NCBI RefSeq assembly: GCF_039729145.1
Contig: NZ_CP155793.1
Location: 2,480,001 to 2,544,000, forward strand
Length of the DNA stretch: 64,000 bases
Source: Microbacterium sp. SY138
GTDB taxonomy: Bacteria; Actinomycetota; Actinomycetes; Actinomycetales; Microbacteriaceae
Reading direction: 5' to 3'
Shown in pieces: positions 25,951-34,865 of the stretch (positions within the stretch are counted from its first letter, which is position 1; every line of letters starts with the position of its first letter). The notes under the pieces were generated by a model. That model was not told where the DNA came from, did not search any database, and saw nothing but the letters and a program-made list of their open reading frames with translations. The translations under genes and the position numbers were made by a program.

Positions 25951-26388
25951 ATGCGCACACGAATCGGCCTCGCGGCTATTTTCACCCTCGTCGCCCTGAC
26001 CGGCTGTACCGCGACCGGACCCATCAATTCTCCGGCACCGGTCGAGTCGGCCACCAACGGCTCCGCCGCGACCGCGACCCCCACCTCTTCCCCGACGTCA
26101 GCTCCGGTTGCTGAGGCGGAGTTCACCGACTCACTACTCGTCGATCTCTGCATCGAAAAGACCACGCAAGACCACGGCGGCTCGCCGGAGTTCAAGAAGG
26201 ACCAAGCGACGGTGGAAGCAATCGAAGCCGACCCGCCGTGGCTCGTCATCGTACCCGCCACATCCGCAGTTGGCGACACCATCTCGTACTGCACCATTGG
26301 CGGCTCGCCCGCGGCCCCCGTATTCGCACTCCACGGCGCTGCTGACCCATCGATGGAGGCCGAGATACGGAGTTGGGCGACGTCCTAG
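25951..26388 (+). CDS. Hypothetical lipoprotein
   Basis: A 145-residue secreted protein with a signal segment (LAAIFTLVALTGC) and a lipobox LTGC, so the cysteine near 19 should be lipidated. A Ser/Thr/Pro/Ala-rich linker (residues 25-55) leads to a small globular part with cysteines in VDLCIEK and SYCTIGG that may pair. I recognise no family. It diverges from ychF and has lower GC than its neighbours in places, a mild sign of faster evolution. Confidence 0.7.
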   Translation: MRTRIGLAAIFTLVALTGCTATGPINSPAPVESATNGSAATATPTSSPTSAPVAEAEFTDSLLVDLCIEKTTQDHGGSPEFKKDQATVEAIEADPPWLVIVPATSAVGDTISYCTIGGSPAAPVFALHGAADPSMEAEIRSWATS

Positions 26389-26395
26389 ACCACTG

Positions 26396-26421
26396 GCGGG
26401 GCCTGCCATGTGCTGCCCCGC
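26396..26421 (+). terminator. Weak hairpin after the lipoprotein gene
   Basis: GCGGGGC at 26396-26402 pairs with 26415-26421 around a 12-nt loop, eight nt after the stop. There is no T-tract, so termination here is only suggested. Confidence 0.35.
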
Positions 26422-26531
26422 GATAGAAGTGGACTTACTTAGACGTTGCCATCACGGACGATGCCGATAGTGAGAGCCACGGGGCACGAGTCTACCTGGC
26501 CGGTGCCCGGCGATCCTGCGGGAGCTGTGGG

Positions 26532-27272
26532 TCAGTCGCGGACGGCGCGGTACGCACGGGTCACGTACGGAAGGTCGATGGTCGCATCGCCATGCAGGTC
26601 GAGCTCATCGAAGAGGGCGTCGAGCTCCCGGCGGATGCGCTCCTTCTCCTCGTCAGGGGCGGTGATGATGTAGCTCCGTGATGCCGCCATCCGGTGCAGC
26701 ACGTCGCGGGTGACGGGGCGGACCCATTCCCAGCGTTCCTGCTCGAGCGGCCCGAACGGCGCGGCGACGACCGGATCTCCCTCGGCGAGCATGATCTCGG
26801 CGTGACTGCCGTGCATGATCTCGGTGAGCCTGCGGACCCACTCGACACGATCGTCGCGGATGTTCCAGATGAGGCCGAGCACTCCCCCGCTGCGTACGGT
26901 GCGCCCGATCTCCGCGGAGCCGGCGACCGGATCCACCCAGTGCCAGGCTTGCCCCAGCACGACGGCGTCGACGCTCGCGTCCGGAAGCGGCAGCTGCTCC
27001 GCGGACCCGACGAAGGTGGGCACCCCCGGAACCGCAGCGCGGAGCGTGGCAAGCATCTCCGGGTCGGGGTCGACCGCGACGACCTCGGCGTCGGGAGCCT
27101 GCGAGAGGACGCGCGTGAGCTTGCCCGTTCCCGCGCCGACATCGGCGACGCGACGGGAATCCGCGGGCATCCGTTCGAGCATCCACGCCACCGCCTCGAA
27201 CGGATAGTCGGGCCGTCCGGCCTCGTAATCCCCGGCCTGCGCTCCGAACGACGTCGCCATGTCCTCAGCCAT
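26532..27272 (-). CDS. Class I SAM-dependent methyltransferase
   Basis: A 246-residue cytoplasmic enzyme. Motif I is VADVGAGTGKLTRVL, followed by VVAVDPDPEML (acidic end of strand 2), FVGSAEQLPLPDASVDAVVLGQAWHW (motif II/III region) and GGVLGLIWN. QAWHW after motif II is typical of the trans-aconitate/UbiE-like methyltransferases called type 11. The substrate is unknown. I used the ATG at 27272; TATGCT ends six nt upstream, which fits a leaderless message. MATSF at 27260 is the other option. Confidence 0.85.
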   Translation of the reverse strand: MAEDMATSFGAQAGDYEAGRPDYPFEAVAWMLERMPADSRRVADVGAGTGKLTRVLSQAPDAEVVAVDPDPEMLATLRAAVPGVPTFVGSAEQLPLPDASVDAVVLGQAWHWVDPVAGSAEIGRTVRSGGVLGLIWNIRDDRVEWVRRLTEIMHGSHAEIMLAEGDPVVAAPFGPLEQERWEWVRPVTRDVLHRMAASRSYIITAPDEEKERIRRELDALFDELDLHGDATIDLPYVTRAYRAVRD

Positions 27273-27331
27273 GTCGCCAGCATACGGCGAGTCTCCGACC
27301 CCTCGGCGAGCCGCCGGGGGAAAGTGGGGAT

Positions 27332-27934
27332 GTGCCACTGGATTTCACTGCGATCGACTTCGAAACCGCGAACTCCAGTCCGGCCTCTGCCTGCTCCGTC
27401 GGTCTCGTCCGCGTGCGCGGCGGTGAAGTCGTCGCGACCACGGGATGGCTGATCCAACCACCGCCAGGGCACGACGAGTTCCAGGAGTGGAACGTCCGCA
27501 TCCACGGCATCCAGCCCGAGGACGTGCTGTCGGCCGCCACGTGGGTCGATCAATTCGATCGCCTGTGCGCGTTCGCCGGGGCCGACGTGCTCGTGGCGCA
27601 CAATGCGGGCTTCGACCTCAACGTCCTGCGTCGCGCCTCCGAGGCGACCGGGCAGCTCTGCCCGCCCTACCGCTCGCTGTGCAGCCTGCAGGTCGCCCGC
27701 AAGACGTACACACTCGATTCGTATCGCCTGCCGATCGCCGCCGCCGCTGCCGGATTCGAGGAGTTCGCGCACCACGACGCCCTCGCCGATGCCCGCGCCT
27801 GCGCGCAGATCGTCATCGATGCGGCCGCGAGGGCCGGCGCGGCCGACGTGTTCGCACTCGCCGATGCCCTGAGCCTGCGTGTGACCGCTCCCGTCGCACC
27901 CGTCGCGCCCGTTCTGGAGCGCGCCGTCGCCTGA
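27332..27934 (+). CDS. 3'-5' exonuclease of the DnaQ (epsilon) family
   Basis: A 200-residue DEDDh-type exonuclease. Exo I is FTAIDFETAN (Asp and Glu metal ligands), Exo II is VLVAHNAGFDLNVL, and Exo III is HHDALADARA with the His that defines the DEDDh subclass. It stands alone without polymerase domains, like small actinobacterial proteins annotated as Pol III epsilon. It may proofread or trim DNA or RNA. The GTG at 27332 is used. The stop codon falls inside the first unit of a short tandem repeat. Confidence 0.87.
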   Translation: MPLDFTAIDFETANSSPASACSVGLVRVRGGEVVATTGWLIQPPPGHDEFQEWNVRIHGIQPEDVLSAATWVDQFDRLCAFAGADVLVAHNAGFDLNVLRRASEATGQLCPPYRSLCSLQVARKTYTLDSYRLPIAAAAAGFEEFAHHDALADARACAQIVIDAAARAGAADVFALADALSLRVTAPVAPVAPVLERAVA

Positions 27935-27970
27935 ACCGCCGGGCCTGAACCGCAGAGCCTGAACCGCCGC
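27929..27970. repeat. Three 14-bp tandem repeats at the exonuclease stop codon
   Basis: Units GCCTGAACCGCCGG, GCCTGAACCGCAGA and GCCTGAACCGCCGC follow one another. The first contains the TGA stop of the exonuclease, so the later copies add in-register stop codons downstream. This is probably replication slippage with no clear role. Confidence 0.75.
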
Positions 27971-28053
27971 ACCGCCGCACCGCGGCCGGCGCGTCACACG
28001 GCATCCGTGCGCGGCGACCCGGGAATGTCGGATGCCGGCCGCATCATGAACAC

Positions 28054-29349
28054 ATGGATGCTCTGGCTGTCGTTCTCCTCCTCGTCGCCCTCGCGGCGGG
28101 TGTCGCCGTGGGCTGGTTCCTCCGTGCCGGTCGCGGGGCAGCTGACCTCGCGCGTGCCCAGGCCGAGCTGGCGGCCGCGCGTGACGATCGCGACCGGCAG
28201 TACGACCTGTACCGCGACGCCGTCGAGCATGCGCGGAACGAGCAGCGTGCGGAGGCGCAGCGGGTGCAGCAGCAGAACGCGGTGCTGACGGCCCTGGCTC
28301 CGGTCCGCGAGAGTCTGCAGCAGATGCAGACCAAGGTCACGGCCATCGAGCGGGAGCGGCACGCCCAGTTCGGCACTCTCGAAGAGCAGCTGCGTCGCGC
28401 CCAGGAGTCCGACGAGGCGCTGCGGGCGACGACGGAATCGCTGGCCGGCGCTCTGCGTTCCACCGCCACGCGCGGTGTCTGGGGAGAGACCCAGCTGCGC
28501 CGCGTGGTGGAGGCTGCCGGGCTCACCCGTCACATCGACTTCGACCTGCAGGCGACGATCTCCTCCGACCGTGGTCAGGGGCGGCCCGACATGGTCATCC
28601 GCCTCGCCGGCGGCAGCTCGATCGCGGTCGACGCCAAGGTGCCTCTCGACGCCTACCTCGAGGCCTCCGCTCTCCCCGGGGGCGATGCGCGAGAGCCGCA
28701 ACGCCGCACGCTGATGCAGAAGCACGTCAAGGCGGTCCGTGCGCACATCGACGCCCTGGCGAAGAAGGCCTACTGGGCCGGGCTCGATGCCAGTCCCGAG
28801 TTCGTGATCTGCTTCCTGCCGAGCGAGTCGCTGCTGGCCGCCGCCATCGATGAGGACCCGACCCTGCTCGACTATGCGTTCAGCCGCCGGGTGGCGCTCG
28901 CCTCCCCCGTCAACCTCTGGGCGGTGCTGAAGACCGTCGCCTTCACCTGGACGCAGCAGGAGGTGTCGACCGAGGCGCGCACGCTGCTCGCCCTCGGCAC
29001 ACAGCTGTACGACCGGCTGGGTACGCTCGCCGGGCATGCCGACGACCTGCGTCGGGCGCTGGAGCGCACCGTCGACAGCTACAACCGATTCGCCGGCTCA
29101 CTCGAGACGCGCGTGCTCGTCACCGCCCGCCAGTTCCCAGGCGTCGATGCCTCTGCGCTCGCGACCGCATCTGCCACCACGGTGGGCGCAGCCAGAAGAT
29201 TCACCGCACCTGAGCTCCTCACGACGGATGACACCGCCTCCGGCGATCATGCGTCGCAGACCGGCGGGATCGCCGCTCTCGAGGCCACGCGTGGCGAGAC
29301 GGTCCGTGCGGACGTCGGCGACGTGCGGCATCGACTCGACGAGGGATGA
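28054..29349 (+). CDS. rmuC: DNA recombination protein RmuC
   Basis: A 431-residue protein with one N-terminal membrane helix (ALAVVLLLVALAAGVAVGWFL), a coiled coil rich in Ala, Arg, Glu and Gln to about residue 140, and the RmuC nuclease-like core: RGVWGETQLRRVVEAAGL, GRPDMVIRLAGG and IAVDAKVPLDAYL (a PD-(D/E)xK-like arrangement). FVICFLPSESLLAAA follows. The family limits inverted-repeat recombination. The start at 28054 and length are normal. The C-terminal 60 residues are variable. Confidence 0.92.
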   Translation: MDALAVVLLLVALAAGVAVGWFLRAGRGAADLARAQAELAAARDDRDRQYDLYRDAVEHARNEQRAEAQRVQQQNAVLTALAPVRESLQQMQTKVTAIERERHAQFGTLEEQLRRAQESDEALRATTESLAGALRSTATRGVWGETQLRRVVEAAGLTRHIDFDLQATISSDRGQGRPDMVIRLAGGSSIAVDAKVPLDAYLEASALPGGDAREPQRRTLMQKHVKAVRAHIDALAKKAYWAGLDASPEFVICFLPSESLLAAAIDEDPTLLDYAFSRRVALASPVNLWAVLKTVAFTWTQQEVSTEARTLLALGTQLYDRLGTLAGHADDLRRALERTVDSYNRFAGSLETRVLVTARQFPGVDASALATASATTVGAARRFTAPELLTTDDTASGDHASQTGGIAALEATRGETVRADVGDVRHRLDEG

Positions 29350-29379
29350 TGCGGGCGGATCAGCGACCGGGGACGGCCC

Positions 29380-29664
29380 TCAGGCGATGCCGGGAACGCC
29401 GCTGAGCAGCAGGATGACGAGACCGCTGGTCGCGAGGAACGCGCCGATCATCCACCAGGCGCTGATCTCGTGTCCCTCGTCTCGACGCACACGGAAGAGC
29501 ACGTCGGCCCGGCGAGCCGGATCGACCACCGAAGCGGCCGGTGTGGCGACGGGCGGTGTCGGAACGGATTCCGCATCGGCGCTCACCCGCAGGATGCGGC
29601 CCGTGTTGGTCGTGATGATCTTCGTCGGGGCGGCCTTCGAGCCGCTCGTGTGCTGCGTTGTCAT
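29380..29664 (-). CDS. Hypothetical C-tail-anchored membrane protein
   Basis: A 94-residue protein with a Thr/Pro/Ala-rich polar head, a charged region (ADVLFRVRRDEGHE) and a single membrane helix at the C terminus (WWMIGAFLATSGLVILLLSG). It should insert by its tail with the head in the cytoplasm. I recognise no family. It lies between rmuC (convergent) and glpX (same strand, 180 bp upstream). Confidence 0.65.
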   Translation of the reverse strand: MTTQHTSGSKAAPTKIITTNTGRILRVSADAESVPTPPVATPAASVVDPARRADVLFRVRRDEGHEISAWWMIGAFLATSGLVILLLSGVPGIA

Positions 29665-29844
29665 CTGTTCGCCCTCCTGTGCCTGCGGTGCCTGGCGGCT
29701 CCGTCGACGGCGACAAACCCAGTGACAATTGTGACACGGCGCCCCGGAGAACCGTGGATCGTGCCCCTGCCGGGCGATACCGGCTCGATAACGATGCCAC
29801 CGGTTCCCCGGCCGACGATCACGTGAAGGCAGGCTCCCGAACGA

Positions 29845-30831
29845 TCAGAGCCACTTCGAGACGAGGTGCTCCGATGCGATGCGCCGAAGGGTTCCGGATG
29901 CCCCGCGGAGCACGACGCTCTCGGTGTAGACGTAGCCGCGTTCGCGACGGACGCCGGCGACGAGCTGCCCGTCGGTGACACCGGTCGCGACGAAGATCGT
30001 GTTGTTCCCCTGCACCAGGTCATCCGCCTCGTAGACCTTGTCCATGTCGAGTCCGGCGTCGATGCCGCGCTGACGCTCGTCATCGTCGCGGGGCCAGAGG
30101 CGACCCTGGATGTGCCCGCCGAGAGCCTTGATCGCACACGCCGTGACGATGCCCTCCGGACTGCCGCCGACCCCGACGCACATGTCGGTGCGCGCATCGT
30201 GACGGGCGGCGTTGATGCCACCGGCGACATCACCGTCGCTCATCAGACGGGTGCCGGCGCCGGCGTCGCGGATCTCCTGGATCAGCTGCTCGTGACGCGG
30301 GCGGTTCAGCACCGAGACGACGATCTCGTCGACCGGCTTGTCCAGCGCACCCGCGAGCTTGCGGATGTTCTCACCGATCGGCAGACGGATATCGACGACC
30401 CCGACACCTGCCGGGCCCGTGACGAGCTTGTCCATGTAGAAGACGGTCGATGCGTCGAGCATCGTGCCACGATCCGAGACGGCGATCACGGAGAGGGCGT
30501 TCTGCCGACCGGCGGCCGTGAGAGAGGTTCCGTCGATGGGGTCGACCGCGATGTCGCACAGAGGTCCGCGGCCCGTGCCCACCACCTCGCCGTTGAAGAG
30601 CATCGGGGCGTTGTCCTTCTCCCCCTCGCCGATGACGACGCGGCCCTGGAAGTCGACCGTGCCGAGGAAGGCGCGCATGGCATCGACAGCCGCACCGTCC
30701 GCCGCCTCCTTGGCACCGCGGCCGATGAACGGCACCGCGCGGATCGCCGCGGCCTCCGTCGCACGCACCAGCTCCATCGCGAGGTTACGGTCGGGACGAA
30801 GAGGGCTCAGATCCGCTGTCAGACTCACCAT
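29845..30831 (-). CDS. glpX: Fructose-1,6-bisphosphatase class II GlpX
   Basis: A 328-residue enzyme of gluconeogenesis that removes the 1-phosphate of fructose 1,6-bisphosphate. The metal and phosphate site shows VIGEGEKDNAPML, DIAVDPIDGTSLTAAG and a Gly-rich VGGSPEGIVTA. These are the diagnostic class II motifs, distinct from class I FBPase. Actinobacteria generally use only this class. The ATG at 30831 is normal. The aldolase gene making its substrate lies divergently 185 bp away, so the two could share regulatory DNA. Confidence 0.95.
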   Translation of the reverse strand: MVSLTADLSPLRPDRNLAMELVRATEAAAIRAVPFIGRGAKEAADGAAVDAMRAFLGTVDFQGRVVIGEGEKDNAPMLFNGEVVGTGRGPLCDIAVDPIDGTSLTAAGRQNALSVIAVSDRGTMLDASTVFYMDKLVTGPAGVGVVDIRLPIGENIRKLAGALDKPVDEIVVSVLNRPRHEQLIQEIRDAGAGTRLMSDGDVAGGINAARHDARTDMCVGVGGSPEGIVTACAIKALGGHIQGRLWPRDDDERQRGIDAGLDMDKVYEADDLVQGNNTIFVATGVTDGQLVAGVRRERGYVYTESVVLRGASGTLRRIASEHLVSKWL

Positions 30832-31016
30832 GCGGTCAGCCTAGCCACCGACGGGTCCGAATCCGGCCCCTTTCGGCCCGTATCCCGCGAAGGATTCGCG
30901 ATTCTTAACAAGGAAGCAGAAGCGGTCTTGCGCACTGGAGGTCATGACTGCGGTAGAGGCCCACACGCCCCGATAGAGTGGCAGCTGTCCCGGCTTCCCC
31001 TATCGCAGGAGTTCTC

Positions 31017-32045
31017 ATGCCCGTCGCCACCCCGGATCAGTACGCCGAAATGCTCGACCGCGCGAAGGCCGGCGGCTTCGCGTACCCCGCATTCAACGTC
31101 TCCAGCTCGCAGACGATCAACTCCGTCCTCCAGGGGCTGACCGAAGCCGGCTCCGACGGCATCATCCAGGTCACCACGGGTGGAGCCGACTACTTCGCCG
31201 GCCACACGGTGAAGGCCCGCGCCACGGGCGCCCTCGCGTTCGCCCGCTTCGCCACCGAGGTCGCGAAGAACTACCCGATCACCGTCGCACTGCACACGGA
31301 TCACTGCCCGAAGGATGCGCTGGCGGGCTTCGTCGAGCCGCTCATCGCCGCGTCCGAAGAAGAGGTCAAGGCCGGTCGCAACCCGATCTTCCAGTCCCAC
31401 ATGTGGGACGGCTCGGCAGTTCCCCTCGCGGAGAACATCGAGATCGCGAAGGACCTGCTCCCCCGCATGAAGAACATCAACGCCATCCTCGAGGTCGAGA
31501 TCGGCGTCGTCGGCGGCGAAGAGGACGGCGTGCAGCACGAAGGCTCGAACGAAGCCCTCTACACGACCTTCGCCGATGTCGACCAGGCCGTCCAGGCACT
31601 GGGCCTCGGCGAGCAGGGCCGCTACATCGCCGCCCTCACCTTCGGCAACGTGCACGGCGTGTACAAGCCCGGTGGAGTGAAGCTGCGCCCGGAGCTCCTC
31701 GGCGAGATCCAGGCCGAGGTCGCCGCCAAGTACAACACCGGCGCCAAGCCGCTCGACCTGGTGTTCCACGGCGGATCGGGTTCCACCGATGAGGAGATCG
31801 CCCTCGCGGTCGCCAACGGCGTGATCAAGATGAACATCGACACCGACACGCAGTACGCCTACACGCGTGCGATCGCCGACTACATGTTCAAGAACTACGA
31901 CGGCGTCCTCAAGGTCGACGGCGAGGTCGGGAACAAGAAGCAGTACGACCCGCGCGCCTGGGGAAAGATCGCCGAGTCGGCGATGGCTGCCCGCGTGGTC
32001 GAGTCGACCCGTCAGCTCGGCTCGTACGGCCAGTCCCAGAGCTGA
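31017..32045 (+). CDS. fba: Class II fructose-bisphosphate aldolase
   Basis: A 342-residue zinc enzyme that reversibly splits fructose 1,6-bisphosphate. VALHTDHCPKDAL holds the catalytic Asp and zinc His, EVEIGVVGGEEDGV the mobile loop Glu residues, and LVFHGGSGSTDEEI the phosphate and zinc part. KMNIDTDTQYAYTRA near the C terminus is typical of the FbaA (long) class II group. The ATG at 31017 follows CAGGAG. A strong terminator lies 18 bp after the stop, so it ends its own transcript. Confidence 0.95.
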   Translation: MPVATPDQYAEMLDRAKAGGFAYPAFNVSSSQTINSVLQGLTEAGSDGIIQVTTGGADYFAGHTVKARATGALAFARFATEVAKNYPITVALHTDHCPKDALAGFVEPLIAASEEEVKAGRNPIFQSHMWDGSAVPLAENIEIAKDLLPRMKNINAILEVEIGVVGGEEDGVQHEGSNEALYTTFADVDQAVQALGLGEQGRYIAALTFGNVHGVYKPGGVKLRPELLGEIQAEVAAKYNTGAKPLDLVFHGGSGSTDEEIALAVANGVIKMNIDTDTQYAYTRAIADYMFKNYDGVLKVDGEVGNKKQYDPRAWGKIAESAMAARVVESTRQLGSYGQSQS

Positions 32046-32062
32046 TCGGTCGCGAGACGAGA

Positions 32063-32094
32063 GAAGGGGCCCGGCATTCCTGCCGGGCCCCTTC
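32063..32094 (+). terminator. Rho-independent terminator of fba
   Basis: A perfect 14-bp stem, GAAGGGGCCCGGCA at 32063-32076 with its complement at 32081-32094, around a TTCC loop. The 3' flank (TTCTTCGT) is T-rich. It lies between fba and a convergent gene and may stop both. Confidence 0.9.
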
Positions 32095-32138
32095 TTCGTA
32101 GCCGAGGGGCGTCGTGCGTCGACGCCGACGGGATGAGG

Positions 32139-32678
32139 TCAGGGAGCCGTCATCTGCTCGAGGTGGGCGACGAACGCCGGATCGCTCATCATCGGCACCG
32201 CGATGCAGATCGACACCACGCCCATCGTGATGATTGCGCCGACGATCGGGAGCCACCAGGTGATCCGTCCTCGACGCAGGCGACGGATCGAGAGCGCGGC
32301 GGTGACAGACCATCCGACCGCGAGCACGATCGCGGCGATCGTCCCCCAGGTCTTCCCCTGCGCGAAGTTCGTGAACTCCCCTTCGATGCCGAGGACCTTC
32401 ATCGTCTGGTTCATGACCGTGGGCAGGTCGAGGTAGGACAGACCGGTGACGACGATGTTGATCAGCCCGTAGGCGAGCATCGCGATCGTCGCAAAACGAT
32501 CGAGAGGGTGCGATCGCTTCGTCGCGGGATCACTCGTCGAAGGACCTGCCTGTGGAGCAGGCGGCAGGGGCGTCGTGGGCGGTGCGATCACCACGTCTTC
32601 GAGCGGCGGCAGACCGGCCGCTCGTCGCTGCTCCTCGGGAGTCGCGATTTCGCCGTACCGGGGCCGTTCTTCACTCAT
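32139..32678 (-). CDS. DUF6264-like membrane protein
   Basis: A 179-residue protein starting MSEERPRYGEIATPEEQRR, a pattern seen in uncharacterised Microbacteriaceae proteins annotated DUF6264. A Pro-rich cytoplasmic region (residues 27-55) leads to three or four membrane helices. The function is unknown. The start at 32678 is clear. The region upstream, 250 bp to the IclR gene, holds the candidate small RNA. Confidence 0.7.
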   Translation of the reverse strand: MSEERPRYGEIATPEEQRRAAGLPPLEDVVIAPPTTPLPPAPQAGPSTSDPATKRSHPLDRFATIAMLAYGLINIVVTGLSYLDLPTVMNQTMKVLGIEGEFTNFAQGKTWGTIAAIVLAVGWSVTAALSIRRLRRGRITWWLPIVGAIITMGVVSICIAVPMMSDPAFVAHLEQMTAP

Positions 32679-32744
32679 CTCGCCATGCTAACGGCCCCAC
32701 CTCTGGCCGGTTCACAGCCGATCGCCGCGGGACCGCGCGCCGGA

Positions 32745-32879
32745 AACGATAGCGGCCCCGGAGAAGTGGGGACTTCTCGGGGCCGCGGACGTGGAGCACT
32801 GGGGACGCTCCTCATCCAGATTGATCGCCAGCGCTGGGGACGCTGAAGGCGATCAGTAGCGTTCATGTATGCCGCTACT
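32745..32879 (-). ncRNA. Candidate small RNA with three UCCCCA-loop hairpins
   Basis: Three hairpins lie in series in a 250-bp gap. Stems: 32823-32833 with 32841-32854; 32793-32797 with 32807-32811; 32752-32766 with 32773-32786. On the minus strand each loop contains GUCCCCA. The last has a GC-rich 14-bp stem and is followed by TATCGTTTCC, which could terminate. On the minus strand TACTAT (32886-32891) would be a -10 for a start near 32879, giving about 135 nt. C-rich loops in series recall the actinobacterial 6C RNA, whose loops target G-rich ribosome sites; the match is by resemblance only. Confidence 0.6.
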
Positions 32880-32925
32880 CTCCCCATAGTAGGAAAACGC
32901 ATGCCGCAATACCAGGGGTCGTACT

Positions 32926-33717
32926 TCAGATAGTGAACTCCGCTCCGGAGCTCCCCTCGTCCAGCGCATCCGCCCCCAACTGCAGCGAGAGCTTCCGCGC
33001 GGTCTGCTGTAGAGCCGAGACGAGCGTGCGATCCACGACGGCCCGATCCGCCGGCAGCGATATCGCCAGGGACGCGGTGATCCCCGGCGCGATGACCGGC
33101 ACGGCGACGCAGGTGGCGCCGATGGCGTATTCCTCCCGATCGATCGCCCAGCCCGGCGAGCGGTCCAGCTGAGTGAGCAGCGCCCTGCGGTCGGTGATCG
33201 TCCGCGGGGTGAGTTCCGGCAGACGGTGCCTCGAGAGGTAGTCCAGGCGATCGGCTTCCGGCAGGGCTGCGAGGATCTGCTTCCCCAACGCCGTCGCGTG
33301 GGCGCTCGACTGTAGCCCCACCCATAGTTCGATGCGGGGGTTGCGGACCGCGTCGACGATATCGACCAGGTGCATCTCCCCGTCGTCGAAGCGTGAGAGA
33401 TAGGCCGTGGCACCCACGTCTTCCGTCACCTCGCGGAGCGCCGCGCGCACGCGGGCGAGGAACACGCCCCGCGAGCTGATCTGCTCCTGGAAAGACGGAA
33501 ACCGGGCGCCGAGCACGACCCCGTCGGGTTCCGACGCGAGATACCCCTCGTGCACGAGCGTGCGCACCAGGTTGTAGGTGGTGCCCGGGGTCAGACCGGT
33601 GATCGCCGCGAGCATCTTGGGCGGAAGAGGACGAGGAGAGTTGGCCACGATGTCGACCAGCCGCAGAGCGCGTTGCACCGACCCGATGAGGGTGGGCTCC
33701 GCCTCCGCGGCGTTCAC
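32926..33717 (-). CDS. IclR-family transcriptional regulator
   Basis: A 263-residue regulator with an N-terminal winged HTH (SVQRALRLVDIVANS, then TPGTTYNLVRTLVHEGYL) and the C-terminal GAF-like ligand domain (SSAHATALGKQILAAL, ATCVAVPVIAPGITASLAISLP). This is a normal-length IclR protein. Most act as repressors of carbon-source genes; the target and ligand here are unknown. The GTG at 33717 lies two nt after the ispH stop, so it is translated from the ispH message. The long open frame upstream is not coding. Confidence 0.88.
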   Translation of the reverse strand: MNAAEAEPTLIGSVQRALRLVDIVANSPRPLPPKMLAAITGLTPGTTYNLVRTLVHEGYLASEPDGVVLGARFPSFQEQISSRGVFLARVRAALREVTEDVGATAYLSRFDDGEMHLVDIVDAVRNPRIELWVGLQSSAHATALGKQILAALPEADRLDYLSRHRLPELTPRTITDRRALLTQLDRSPGWAIDREEYAIGATCVAVPVIAPGITASLAISLPADRAVVDRTLVSALQQTARKLSLQLGADALDEGSSGAEFTI

Positions 33718-33719
33718 CG

Positions 33720-34799
33720 CTACGCGCCTCCTCCTGATGCACGACCGCCGAGTGCCCGCGCGTCGCGCTGTCCCGCAGCGTCCTGACGCAGTTCCTTGGG
33801 CAAGGAGAACATGAGGTCCTCCTCTGCCGTCTTCACCTCTTCGACGTCGCGGTAACCGGCGTCGCCGATCGCGTCGAGCACCTCGCGCACCAGGACCTCG
33901 GGCACCGAGGCGCCGCTGGTCACGCCGACGGTCTCGACGCCGTCGAGCCACTCCTGCTGGATCTCCTCGGCGTAGTCGACGCGATAAGCGGCCTTCGCCC
34001 CGTACTCGAGCGCGACCTCGACGAGGCGCACACTGTTGGACGAGTTCGACGAGCCCACGACGATCACGAGATCCGCACCGGCGGCGACCTTCTTGATCGC
34101 CACCTGGCGGTTCTGCGTGGCGTAGCAGATGTCGTCGGACGGCGGGTTCTGCAACTCGGGGAAACGAGTGCGCAGGCGGTTGACGGTCTCCATCGTCTCG
34201 TCGACCGAGAGCGTGGTCTGCGAGAGCCAGACGACCTTGTTCGGATCCTTCACGACGACCGTGTCGGCCTCTTCCGGAGAGTTCACGACCGTCACATGCT
34301 CGGGAGCCTCACCGGCCGTTCCCTCGACCTCTTCGTGGCCGTCGTGGCCGATGAGCAGGATCTCGAAGTCGTCCCGGGCGAAACGCACGGCCTCGCGATG
34401 CACCTTCGTGACCAGCGGGCACGTCGCGTCGATCGCGTGGAGTCCGCGATCGGCGGCCGCGTTCACGACCGCCGGCGAGACGCCATGAGCGCTGAAGACC
34501 ACGTGAGCGCCCTCGGGGACCTCGTCGACCTCTTCGACGAAGATCGCGCCCTTCTCCTCGAGCTCCGTCACGACATGGATGTTGTGCACGATCTGCTTGC
34601 GCACGTAGACCGGAGCGCCATAGCGCTCGAGGGCCTTCTCGACGGCGACCACAGCGCGGTCGACGCCGGCGCAATAGCCGCGCGGTGCGGCGAGCAGAAC
34701 GCGCTTGTGTCCGGCCACCGGGTTATCCTGAAGCCGCCCGGCCGCCGCACGCACTCGTGGAAGGCGGGGCACGGGGAGATGAACGGCAGTCGAAGTCAC
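33720..34799 (-). CDS. ispH: 4-hydroxy-3-methylbut-2-enyl diphosphate reductase IspH
   Basis: A 359-residue 4Fe-4S enzyme of the MEP isoprenoid pathway that makes IPP and DMAPP. Three cluster cysteines are seen in [19 protein letters not shown] and [11 protein letters not shown]. Other hallmarks are [21 protein letters not shown] and [14 protein letters not shown]. The GTG at 34799 gives an N-terminal extension of about 30 residues ([19 protein letters not shown]), usual in actinobacteria. It diverges from xseA with a 66-bp gap and is followed 2 nt later by the IclR gene. Confidence 0.95.
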   Translation of the reverse strand: MTSTAVHLPVPRLPRVRAAAGRLQDNPVAGHKRVLLAAPRGYCAGVDRAVVAVEKALERYGAPVYVRKQIVHNIHVVTELEEKGAIFVEEVDEVPEGAHVVFSAHGVSPAVVNAAADRGLHAIDATCPLVTKVHREAVRFARDDFEILLIGHDGHEEVEGTAGEAPEHVTVVNSPEEADTVVVKDPNKVVWLSQTTLSVDETMETVNRLRTRFPELQNPPSDDICYATQNRQVAIKKVAAGADLVIVVGSSNSSNSVRLVEVALEYGAKAAYRVDYAEEIQQEWLDGVETVGVTSGASVPEVLVREVLDAIGDAGYRDVEEVKTAEEDLMFSLPKELRQDAAGQRDARALGGRASGGGA

Positions 34800-34865
34800 C
34801 CTTGAATTCTACCGTCGCACAGCTGTGCGCGGCCGGGGAGGTTCAGGGGCACGGAACGGGAGCGG

